This document shows positions 1 through 4,726 of a DNA stretch of 16,841 nt, piece after piece. This DNA is from an uncultured Oscillospiraceae bacterium. Lineage in GTDB: Bacteria > Bacillota_A > Clostridia > Oscillospirales > Oscillospiraceae. Position 1 is the stretch's first letter. Each line of letters begins with the position of its first letter. A program made the position numbers and the translations under genes. The notes below the pieces were generated by a model. That model was given only the letters and a program-made list of their open reading frames with translations, did not search any database and was not told where the DNA came from. Location: contig CAAFFR010000177.1 of assembly GCA_900762245.1 (NCBI GenBank), forward strand, positions 1 through 16,841, given 5' to 3'.

Positions 1-41
1 AAGGCATGGTCGTCCATATGGGCATGGGTGTCAAATAACAT
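1..41 (-). CDS. tatD: TatD-family metal-dependent hydrolase/DNase, N-terminal fragment
   Basis: On the minus strand an ATG at 41-39 opens a reading frame beginning MLFDTHAHMDDHA, and the rest lies beyond the left edge of the window. The D-T-H-A-H start is the first metal-binding motif (HxH) of TatD-type amidohydrolase-fold nucleases, which normally sits at residues 4-8 as here. An AAGGAG ribosome binding site lies about nine bases upstream (plus-strand 50-56). Only 13 codons are visible, so the family call rests on one motif and its position; another amidohydrolase-fold enzyme is possible. The gene is codirectional with the phosphopantetheinyl transferase operon upstream of it, from which it is separated by a palindromic repeat. 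Confidence 0.72.
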   Translation of the reverse strand, partial: MLFDTHAHMDDHA

Positions 42-62
42 AGGAAATGCTCCTTTTTATTT

Positions 63-201
63 TGTAGGGGGCGGCGTCCTCGACGCCCCGCTGGCTTACG
101 AAAAGTGACCTGTTTGCGAAAAGGAAAACGGTTTTGACGATCATTTTGACCGTTCAGATTTCGGGGGCAAAACGGGGCGTCGAGGACGCCGCCCCCCTAC
201 A
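63..201. repeat. Family C palindromic repeat (TGTAGGG ends), copy 1
   Basis: The 28 bases from 63 to 90 (starting TGTAGGGGGCGGCGTCC) reappear as an almost exact reverse complement at 173-201, with one extra C in the right copy, around an 82-bp centre. Each arm is itself a hairpin (GGCGTC-CTC-GACGCC). The termini TGTAGGG/CCCTACA are shared with 11345-11449 and 14995-15138, which identifies a family of non-coding mobile-looking repeats. No transposase is present, so this would be a MITE-like element. The right end overlaps the last codons of the phosphopantetheinyl transferase and provides its TAG stop. Confidence 0.85.
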
Positions 202-673
202 ATTCCTCTGTTACAATCGCTACGATGCAGCCGTCGATTTCCTGCGCTCTGGGGTCATCGGGGGAGAAGTCCGTATGATTGGGGTAGCCCCTGAGGCCTT
301 CGCCGGAAAGCTTGGCGGCGGCTTCCTTCAGGACCCACAGCTTCAGCAGGGCCAGACGCTTGTCTTCCGCTTCCGCGAAGCGAAGCGCTTCCCCGGGGGA
401 CAGGATCTTTTCTGCCAGCCGCAGATTGATGGAGCGGTCCGCTTCCTCCGCGTCGATTCCCACATTCTCCTTCGCCAGCACACAAAAGGCATGCTTTGGT
501 GTATGGGAGATGGAAAAATGGTAGGGACTATTTTCAAAATAAGGCTTGCCCCGGTCCGTGATCCGGATGGGAGGCAGGTCCTCCCCGGTCTCCTGCCGGT
601 AAAGCTCCGCCAGAAGCTGCCGCCCGGCTTCATGGCCGGACTGTCCATTCAGGATACAGTGAGCCAGGATCAT
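197..673 (-). CDS. Compact 4'-phosphopantetheinyl transferase (Sfp/AcpS superfamily)
   Basis: This enzyme type moves 4'-phosphopantetheine from CoA to a serine of a carrier protein, making the active holo form, in the cytoplasm. Visible family signatures are GKPYF (residues 42-46), FSISHT (53-58), the magnesium-binding VGIDAEE (71-77) and LWVLKEAAAKLSGEGL (112-127), whose W-x-x-KEA-x-x-K pattern is diagnostic. At 158 residues it is much shorter than Sfp (about 220), with a short N-terminus and only about 30 residues after the KEA motif. Its start overlaps the stop of the upstream DUF308 gene in an ATGA arrangement, so the two are probably translationally coupled. The stop codon and probably the last codons (GAA TTG TAG) lie in the end of a family C repeat, so the C-terminus may have been trimmed by insertion. 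No carrier protein or synthase gene is visible nearby, so the substrate is unknown. Confidence 0.88.
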   Translation of the reverse strand: MILAHCILNGQSGHEAGRQLLAELYRQETGEDLPPIRITDRGKPYFENSPYHFSISHTPKHAFCVLAKENVGIDAEEADRSINLRLAEKILSPGEALRFAEAEDKRLALLKLWVLKEAAAKLSGEGLRGYPNHTDFSPDDPRAQEIDGCIVAIVTEEL

Positions 674-1206
674 AGGGCATCGATGATATTGGAGTCGCCG
701 CCTTCCAGATACCGCTGATCCTTCAGCCGGTCCAGCAGCATGGCAGTGCCGATGGCAAGGATGGCCGCGCCGCAGAGACGGAAAATCAGCCGTGAAGTGG
801 TCATGGGCAGCACCATCAGGATCAAACCTGCCACGGTGGTGATGACTGCCAGATGGTTGCTGCGGCCCTCTGCATGGCGCAGATACAGGTCACGCAGGCC
901 CCGCAGAAGCAGCAGGATGCCAAGGAAACGGCCCAGGCTCGCCGCCAGGACCAGGGGATTTGCCAGCAGCCAGCCGCCCACGCAGACGAAGCCCACAGCG
1001 GAAAAGCCCTTGCCCAGGGCACCCCGGCGGTCAAAGATCGCGGAAATACCGATGCCGATGCCAGCCAGCGTCAGCAGCCAGCCCAAAACCCGGGCGATCA
1101 GCGCCGAAGCTGTATCGGGGCTGATCAAAAGGATCAAACCAAGCACCATCAGCCCCAGAGGATAGGACAGCTGATAGAGCAGGGATAGAAAGTCTCGTTT
1201 TTTCAT
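670..1206 (-). CDS. DUF308/HdeD-like integral membrane protein
   Basis: A 178-residue, strongly hydrophobic protein with about six predicted membrane segments (roughly residues 15-29, 37-57, 67-83, 85-105, 119-134 and 141-158). Short glycine-rich hydrophobic pairs separated by basic loops (DRRGALGKG, LRDLYLRHAEGR) are typical of DUF308, the family that includes E. coli HdeD. A biochemical role for the Firmicutes members is not established to my knowledge. I chose the ATG at 1206 because GAGGTGA sits five bases upstream; a possible TTG at 1224 would put that ribosome binding site inside the gene. It is the first gene of a two-gene operon with the phosphopantetheinyl transferase, driven by the promoter at 1230-1258. 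The C-terminal tail is polar and probably cytoplasmic. Confidence 0.75.
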   Translation of the reverse strand: MKKRDFLSLLYQLSYPLGLMVLGLILLISPDTASALIARVLGWLLTLAGIGIGISAIFDRRGALGKGFSAVGFVCVGGWLLANPLVLAASLGRFLGILLLLRGLRDLYLRHAEGRSNHLAVITTVAGLILMVLPMTTSRLIFRLCGAAILAIGTAMLLDRLKDQRYLEGGDSNIIDAL

Positions 1207-1229
1207 GGATTTCACCTCTTTCAAGGGTA

Positions 1230-1258
1230 AGTATACCGATTTTTCGGGGGATTGTCAA
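1230..1258 (-). promoter_or_regulatory. SigmaA-type promoter for the DUF308-PPTase operon
   Basis: Read on the minus strand: a consensus -35 TTGACA (1258-1253), a 17-base spacer, then -10 TATACT (1235-1230). The start codon at 1206 follows after a short leader containing GAGGTGA. This is a near-perfect housekeeping promoter, so the operon is probably expressed in growing cells. Confidence 0.8.
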
Positions 1259-1281
1259 TGTTGCAATGGCGCGGGAGCGCC

Positions 1282-1449
1282 AAGGCTTCCCCCGGGGGAA
1301 GCTGTCGAGCAACGCGAGACTGATGAGGAGTGCGGGTGGAAATGTTGCGATTTCCACGTTGTTACAGTCCTACTCGCAGGTCGGAACTGCACGCCACCCC
1401 TCATCCGTCACGGCTTGCGCCGTGCCACCTTCCCCCCGGGGGAAGGCTT
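1282..1449. repeat. Diverged family A-type palindromic repeat
   Basis: A 168-bp element with ends AAGGCTTCCCCCGGGGGAAG on the left and the corresponding CTTCCCCCGGGGGAAGG-type sequence on the right. Inside are GATGAGGAGTG and its near reverse complement CACCCCTCATC, hairpin arms such as TGGAAAT-GTTGCG-ATTTCCA, and CACGGC-TTGC-GCCGTG. The layout (outer self-complementary arm, small variable hairpin, inner GAGGAGTG/CACCCCTC stem, CACGGC hairpin, outer arm) matches the four family A copies elsewhere in the window, with different arm sequences. It fills most of the gap between the DUF308 promoter and yabP. A short GGCGC-GGGA-GCGCC hairpin precedes it at 1268-1281. Confidence 0.75.
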
Positions 1450-1458
1450 CATCTGCCG

Positions 1459-1487
1459 GAATACCCGCCGCTTTCGCCGCATAGAGT
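1459..1487 (+). promoter_or_regulatory. Candidate sigmaE-type (mother-cell) promoter for yabP-yabQ
   Basis: GAATACC at 1459-1465, then exactly 14 bases, then CATAGAGT at 1480-1487. This resembles the Bacillus sigmaE consensus (KMATATT, N13-15, CATACANT) with two mismatches in each box. The site lies about 25 bases upstream of the yabP start, and yabP/yabQ are sporulation genes controlled by sigmaE in B. subtilis. No sigmaA promoter is visible here. The call is inferred from position and partial consensus match. Confidence 0.4.
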
Positions 1488-1512
1488 ATCCCAGACAAGG
1501 AGGGGGATGACC

Positions 1513-1773
1513 ATGGTACAGGAGGGACAGGAGCATTCCTTGCAGCTAAAGCAGCGCAGGAAGCTCACCATGACCGGGGTAACGGAAGTCGTCAGCTTTG
1601 AGGATACGGCGGTGGTTCTGCAAACCGCTATGGGTGATCTGGTGGTTCAGGGCCACGACCTGCAGCTGAAGACCCTCAGCGTGGAGGGGGGACAAGTGGT
1701 AGTGGAGGGCAGCATTTCCGCCCTTGTTTACGAGGAGCCCCGACAGAGCTTCTGGGGACGGCTGTTCCGATGA
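1513..1773 (+). CDS. yabP: Sporulation protein YabP
   Basis: YabP is a small protein needed for efficient spore formation, acting in the mother cell with YabQ. The 86-residue product carries the family core: an LTMTGVTEVVSFED-type strand, an MGDLVVQGHDLQLKTLSVEGG segment, and a VVVEGSISALVYEE strand followed by a basic FWGRLFR end. B. subtilis YabP is about 100 residues. The frame is open well upstream, but AAGGAGG at 1497-1503 fits the ATG at 1513 (nine-base spacing) better than an in-frame ATG at 1507 (three bases); either differs by only two residues. Its TGA overlaps the yabQ ATG (ATGA), so the pair is coupled. The yabP-yabQ-divIC-S1 order matches Bacillus and supports the identification. 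Confidence 0.9.
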   Translation: MVQEGQEHSLQLKQRRKLTMTGVTEVVSFEDTAVVLQTAMGDLVVQGHDLQLKTLSVEGGQVVVEGSISALVYEEPRQSFWGRLFR

Positions 1774-2510
1774 CCCCGGATACCGCTGCCTACCGTTTCT
1801 TATGCTGTCTGGTTCTGGGGGCTTCGCTGGGACTTTACTACGGGTTTCTGCGGCCCCTGCGGCCCAAATATACCGCGCTGTCGGACCTGCTGTTTCTGCC
1901 GGTAATGGGCTGGGTGTGGCTGGTCAGCGCCTTTGCGGTCTGCCGGGGAGACATCCGTATGGGCTGCAATCTGGGGCTTCTGGCAGGGGCGCTGCTGTGG
2001 GAATGGACAGTGGGGATGTGGCTGCGGCCTGTTTTTTCCGAAATCTGGAAAAGATTCGGGGCCATTTCCCGCTTTTTTCTGCGCCCTGCGAAAAAAATTT
2101 TGAATTTTGTAAAAATTTTGTTTGCATCTGCGAAAAAATGGGTTACAATAAAGAGTAAGTATTATCGGGAGAATCGGCAGCACGCCAGAGGTAAGACCCA
2201 TGGAACAAACCAAGAAAACCAAGATCGAGATCCGACGTGCCCCCAACGCATTGAAGGTCATACTGATCGTACTTATTCTATTCTCTATCGCAGCGCTGGC
2301 TGCCCTGCGGTGGGTACACAACGGCATCAGCAGCGAGATCCAGAAAATGAAGGACGAAGCCGCCGCCGTGGAATTTGCAAATCAGCAGCTCACGGAAAAG
2401 AAAGAGGCAGTGGACTCTGTTCAGGGCATTCAGGAAATCGCCCGGGAGGAGCTGGGTCTGGTGGACCCGGACACCGTCCTCATCGATCCCCACAACGTCA
2501 ATCCGGCTGA
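1770..2510 (+). CDS. yabQ: Sporulation protein YabQ, with an abnormal read-through C-terminus overlapping divIC
   Basis: YabQ is a small membrane protein required for spore cortex formation in Bacillus. The first ~130 residues look like the family: hydrophobic segments around 8-27, 37-57 and 65-83, the LGLYYGFLRPLRP motif after the first segment, the CRGDIRMG loop, and a basic tail rich in K, F and I. The frame then misses a stop and runs on for about 115 residues to 2510, overlapping divIC by 311 bases in another frame. That extension is Arg/Gly/Ser/His-rich and is plainly the shifted translation of divIC. Both other frames have a TAA just downstream of the A/T-rich tract (2149-2151 and 2156-2158), so a one-base change would end yabQ normally before divIC. 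Either a homopolymer sequencing error or a true stop loss is possible; the functional part probably ends near 2150. Confidence 0.72.
   Translation: MTPDTAAYRFLCCLVLGASLGLYYGFLRPLRPKYTALSDLLFLPVMGWVWLVSAFAVCRGDIRMGCNLGLLAGALLWEWTVGMWLRPVFSEIWKRFGAISRFFLRPAKKILNFVKILFASAKKWVTIKSKYYRENRQHARGKTHGTNQENQDRDPTCPQRIEGHTDRTYSILYRSAGCPAVGTQRHQQRDPENEGRSRRRGICKSAAHGKERGSGLCSGHSGNRPGGAGSGGPGHRPHRSPQRQSG
2122..2149 (+). promoter_or_regulatory. Possible internal promoter for divIC
   Basis: TTGCAT at 2122-2127, a 16-base spacer, and TACAAT at 2144-2149, at the end of the plausible yabQ coding region and about 50 bases before the divIC ATG. It would let the essential division gene be expressed in growing cells independently of sporulation-specific yabP/yabQ transcription. 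The surrounding sequence (2087-2137) is unusually A/T-rich for this window, which helps promoter function but also creates chance matches. Confidence 0.4.
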
Positions 2511-2523
2511 AACAGAGCCATAA
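2200..2523 (+). CDS. divIC: Septum formation initiator DivIC (FtsB-like)
   Basis: DivIC is a bitopic membrane protein of the cell-division complex, partnering FtsL and DivIB to activate septal peptidoglycan synthesis. The 107-residue product has a short basic cytoplasmic N-terminus, one membrane segment at about residues 18-38 (LKVILIVLILFSIAALAAL), an extracytoplasmic coiled coil at about 40-75 rich in Glu, Lys and Gln, and the conserved REELGLVDPDTVLI end. Size and architecture match the family. A GAGGT ribosome binding site lies about seven bases before the ATG. It sits between yabQ and an S1-domain gene, the same place as in Bacillus. The 5' two-thirds are also read by the over-long yabQ frame, but codon pattern and homology clearly favour this frame. 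Confidence 0.93.
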   Translation: MEQTKKTKIEIRRAPNALKVILIVLILFSIAALAALRWVHNGISSEIQKMKDEAAAVEFANQQLTEKKEAVDSVQGIQEIAREELGLVDPDTVLIDPHNVNPAETEP

Positions 2524-2559
2524 TTAAATGCCATAATTTTTGGAGGAAGCAGAGCATAT

Positions 2560-3075
2560 ATGGAGTTAACCGTAGGAGCCGTCTTAGAAGGCAAAATCAA
2601 ATCCATCACCAATTTCGGCGCATTCGTCGCCCTGCCGGAGAACAAGACCGGCATGGTACATATTTCCGAGGTTGCCAATGCCTATGTCAGTGACATCCGT
2701 CAGCACCTGACCGAGGGTCAGGATGTCAAGGTCATGGTCATCGGCACCGAGAACGGCAAGATCAACCTGTCCATCAAGCGTCTGGAGCCCAAGCCCCAGA
2801 GAGAGAACAATGGCGGCAACCGCCCCAATTTCCGCAGCAACAATAACGGCTGCGGCTTCAACCGCAACCGGGAAGGCGGCAATTTCCAGCCCCGGGAACA
2901 GGGCCAGAACCAGTCTGCCCAGCGCCCCCAGCGCGCACCCGTGCAGCCCGCCGCTCCCAAGACCGCTGACCAGCTGTTCGAAGAGAAGCTGAAGGCCTTT
3001 ATGACCGAATCCGACAGCAAACTCTCCGGCATCCGCCAGTACGCAGACCAGCGGGGCGGCAGAAGAAGACGGTAA
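2560..3075 (+). CDS. yabR: S1-domain RNA-binding protein, YabR-like
   Basis: Residues 1-73 form one complete S1 RNA-binding domain: VGAVLEGKIKSITNFGAFVAL, GMVHISEVAN, VKVMVIGTENGKINLSIKRL. The rest (about 74-171) is a low-complexity Asn/Gln/Arg/Pro-rich linker, a short predicted helical stretch (DQLFEEKLKAFMTESDSKL) and a basic RGGRRRR end. Single-S1 proteins of this kind (B. subtilis YabR and general stress protein 13) bind RNA or ribosomes; the exact role is not settled. GGAGGAAG lies 10-13 bases before the ATG. It is the last gene of the yabPQ-divIC block and is closed by the terminator at 3081-3106. The disordered RGG-like tail is longer than in the Bacillus protein and could add non-specific RNA binding. 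Confidence 0.88.
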   Translation: MELTVGAVLEGKIKSITNFGAFVALPENKTGMVHISEVANAYVSDIRQHLTEGQDVKVMVIGTENGKINLSIKRLEPKPQRENNGGNRPNFRSNNNGCGFNRNREGGNFQPREQGQNQSAQRPQRAPVQPAAPKTADQLFEEKLKAFMTESDSKLSGIRQYADQRGGRRRR

Positions 3076-3080
3076 ATCAA

Positions 3081-3106
3081 AACGGGCTGATGACAGCCCG
3101 TTTTTT
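3081..3106 (+). terminator. Intrinsic terminator after the S1-domain gene
   Basis: Stem AACGGGCTG (3081-3089), loop ATGA, and CAGCCCGTT (3094-3102), running into TTTTTT. It starts six bases after the stop codon and ends the yabP-yabQ-divIC-yabR unit. Confidence 0.9.
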
Positions 3107-3128
3107 GATAAAGAATGCGGCGCAGCCG

Positions 3129-3253
3129 CCTTGGCTCCCTCTCTGAGGGAGCTGGCACGGCGTAAGCCGTGACTGAGGGAGTGACCTTGAACGGCCTACA
3201 CTCCCCCAGCCGCGCTCCTTCGCGCGGCAGCCCCCTCAAAGAGGGGGCCAAGG
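3129..3253. repeat. Family A structured repeat, copy 1
   Basis: About 125 bp with outer arms CCTTGGCTCCCTCTCTGAGGG and, at the right end, CCCCCTCAAAGAGGGGGCCAAGG. Internal hairpins are CACGGC-GTAA-GCCGTG at about 3152-3167 and GCCGCGC-TCCTTC-GCGCGGC at about 3210-3230. The inner stem pairs GAGGGAGTG with the CACTCCCCC-type sequence. Several nested hairpins therefore give a cloverleaf-like shape. The repeat ends only 19 bases before the ATG of the short-chain dehydrogenase, so it must lie in that gene's leader or promoter region. Confidence 0.88.
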
Positions 3254-3272
3254 CCATTAACAGAGGTATTCA

Positions 3273-3971
3273 ATGAAAACAGTTGTCATCACCGGCGGGT
3301 CCCGGGGAATCGGGGCAGCGGCGGTGGAATTGTTCGCGGCCCGGGGAGACCGGGTATTCTTCCTGTACGAAAAAAATCACGAAGCCGCAAACGCCGTCGC
3401 GGAAAAGACCGGCGCTACCCCTATCTGCTGCGATGTGGCTGATGGCAAAGCCGTGAAAGAGGCCTTCTCCCAAATCGGAGATTTGGACATCCTCATCTGC
3501 AACGCCGGAACCATGTGGTTCGGATTGCTCTCCATGATGGAGGAGGGGGACTGGGACCGGCTCTTTGATGTGAACGTCAAGGGCATCTATCACTGCGTCA
3601 ACGCCGCCATGCCTTCCTTCTTAAAGAAGCATTCCGGCAGCATTATCACCGTGTCCAGTATGTGGGGCCAGGTGGGTGCCAGCTGCGAGGCGGCTTACTC
3701 CGCCACCAAGGGCGCCATCCTCGCCCTGACCAAGGCCCTTGCCAAGGAACTGGGCCCCAGCGGCATCCGGGTCAACTGTGTGGCTCCCGGTGTCATCCTG
3801 ACGGATATGTGCGCAAATGTGGACCCGGAAGTCCTTGCCGAAATGGCAGAGGAAGCCCCCGTGGGAAGAAACGGCACCCCCATGGATGTGGCCAGAGCCA
3901 TGGAATATCTGGCAGAAGCGGAGTTTGTCACCGGGCAGATCCTGCCGGTGAATGGTGGATATGTAATTTAA
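3273..3971 (+). CDS. Short-chain dehydrogenase/reductase, FabG-like
   Basis: A classical NAD(P)-dependent SDR of 232 residues with a complete active site: nucleotide-binding TGGSRGIG (7-14), NAG (77-79), N101, S129, Y142 and K146 in an AYSATKGA context, and the IRVNCVAPGVILTDM segment typical of FabG-type 3-oxoacyl-ACP reductases. Length fits FabG (about 245), with slightly short loops. The fold is cytosolic and usually tetrameric. No other fatty-acid genes are nearby, so a general ketone or sugar reductase role is as likely as fatty-acid elongation. The ribosome binding site (AGAGG, about seven bases before the ATG) is modest. The upstream gap is occupied by family A copy 1 and no clear promoter is visible. 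A family B repeat separates it from codirectional rpiB. Confidence 0.88.
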   Translation: MKTVVITGGSRGIGAAAVELFAARGDRVFFLYEKNHEAANAVAEKTGATPICCDVADGKAVKEAFSQIGDLDILICNAGTMWFGLLSMMEEGDWDRLFDVNVKGIYHCVNAAMPSFLKKHSGSIITVSSMWGQVGASCEAAYSATKGAILALTKALAKELGPSGIRVNCVAPGVILTDMCANVDPEVLAEMAEEAPVGRNGTPMDVARAMEYLAEAEFVTGQILPVNGGYVI

Positions 3972-3978
3972 TAAGCAA

Positions 3979-4064
3979 TGTCATTGCGAACCAGTCCGCA
4001 GACTGGTTCGGCAATCTCCTTCGACGATGGGGATTGCCACGTCGCTTCGCTCCTCGCAATGACA
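3979..4064. repeat. Family B palindromic repeat (TGTCATTGCGA ends), copy 1
   Basis: The ends TGTCATTGCGA (3979-3989) and TCGCAATGACA (4054-4064) are exact reverse complements. Between them are two further hairpins, GAACCAGTC-CGCA-GACTGGTTC and GGCAATC...GGATTGCC, so the unit folds as a three-way or cloverleaf structure. It fills the gap between the short-chain dehydrogenase and rpiB, ends 33 bases before the rpiB start, and is probably co-transcribed. An in-frame extension of rpiB through it is repeat sequence, not gene. Confidence 0.88.
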
Positions 4065-4097
4065 TTCTTAATCACTTTATACGAAGGAGAAAAATAT

Positions 4098-4538
4098 ATG
4101 AAAATCGCAATCGGCTGTGATCATGGCGCATTTGCGCTGAAGAACAAGGTAGCTGCCCATCTGGAGAAGAAGGGTTACGAGGTCAAGGACTTCGGCACCT
4201 ACTCCCTGGATTCCTGCGACTACCCCGAATTTGCCGGCGCTGCCGCCAAGGCAGTTGCCTCCGGCGAGTGCGACAAGGGCATCGTCCTGTGCACCACCGG
4301 CATCGGCGTTTCCATTTCCGCCAACAAGGTCGACGGCATCCGCTGCGCCCTGCTGAGCGATGTCTGGTCCGCCAAGATGACCCGCCTGCACAACGATACC
4401 AACATGATGGCACTGGGTGCCGGTATCGTAGGGGAAAACCTGGCTCTGGAGATCGTGGACACCTGGCTCGGCACCGAATTTTCCGGCGACGAACGCCACC
4501 AGAGAAGAATCGACAAGCTGATGGCTCTGGAAAAGTAA
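4098..4538 (+). CDS. rpiB: Ribose-5-phosphate isomerase B
   Basis: RpiB interconverts ribose 5-phosphate and ribulose 5-phosphate in the non-oxidative pentose phosphate pathway. The 146-residue protein matches the family in length and motifs: GCDHGAF (6-12), SCDYPEFA (39-46), the active-site loop with catalytic Cys65 (LCTTGIGVSISANK), HND-x-N (98-102, including the phosphate-side His98) and the C-terminal RHQRRIDKL-like helix. The second residue after the catalytic Cys is Thr, as in the CGTGIG form. I chose the ATG at 4098 because AAGGAGA lies nine bases upstream; the open frame before it is family B repeat. A strong terminator follows the stop. LacA/LacB-type galactose-6-phosphate isomerases are related, but a single stand-alone gene favours RpiB. 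Confidence 0.93.
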   Translation: MKIAIGCDHGAFALKNKVAAHLEKKGYEVKDFGTYSLDSCDYPEFAGAAAKAVASGECDKGIVLCTTGIGVSISANKVDGIRCALLSDVWSAKMTRLHNDTNMMALGAGIVGENLALEIVDTWLGTEFSGDERHQRRIDKLMALEK

Positions 4539-4544
4539 AAAATC

Positions 4545-4575
4545 AAACCGGACACCGCCAGGGTGTCCGGTTTTT
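4545..4575 (+). terminator. Intrinsic terminator after rpiB
   Basis: A 12-bp stem AAACCGGACACC (4545-4556), loop GCCAG, and GGTGTCCGGTTT (4562-4573), with a T-run at 4571-4575. It begins seven bases after the stop and closes the dehydrogenase-rpiB unit. Confidence 0.92.
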
Positions 4576-4589
4576 GTCTTTGAAGTGCG

Positions 4590-4714
4590 CCTTGCCTCCC
4601 TCTTTGAGGGAGGTGGCTCCGCGAAGCGGAGACGGAGGGAGTGTCCCATCTTAAGAAGCACACTCCCCCAGTCATGCTGTTCGCATGACAGCCCCCTCAG
4701 AGAGGGGGCCGAGG
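4590..4714. repeat. Family A structured repeat, copy 2
   Basis: Outer arms are CCTCCCTCTTTGAGGGAGG at the left and CCCCCTCAGAGAGGGGG at the right. The internal hairpins are CTCCGC-GAA-GCGGAG (about 4617-4631) and TCATGC-TGTTC-GCATGA (about 4672-4688), and the inner pairing is GAGGGAGTGT with ACACTCCCCC. The small hairpins occupy the same places as in the other copies but have different sequences that still pair. It sits between the convergent ends of rpiB and the symporter gene. Confidence 0.9.
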
Positions 4715-4726
4715 TGTTTGCTCTGT

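Noticed and set aside
1724..2158. Alternative frame overlapping yabP and yabQ and ending at 2158
   Set aside because: Its first half is out-of-frame YabP/YabQ sequence. Only the last codons matter, as evidence that a one-base shift would give yabQ a normal stop.
3076..3272. tRNA genes as found after yabR in Bacillus
   Set aside because: No T-loop GTTCRANYC sequence or acceptor pairing was seen; the gap holds a terminator and family A copy 1 only.
3978..4097. N-terminal extension of RpiB
   Set aside because: The in-frame sequence is a family B repeat. The conserved start MKIAIGCDHG at 4098 has a strong ribosome binding site and family-typical length.
3129..4714. CRISPR array from regularly recurring repeats
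   Set aside because: The repeats are long, structured, irregularly spaced by whole genes, and have no spacers or cas genes.
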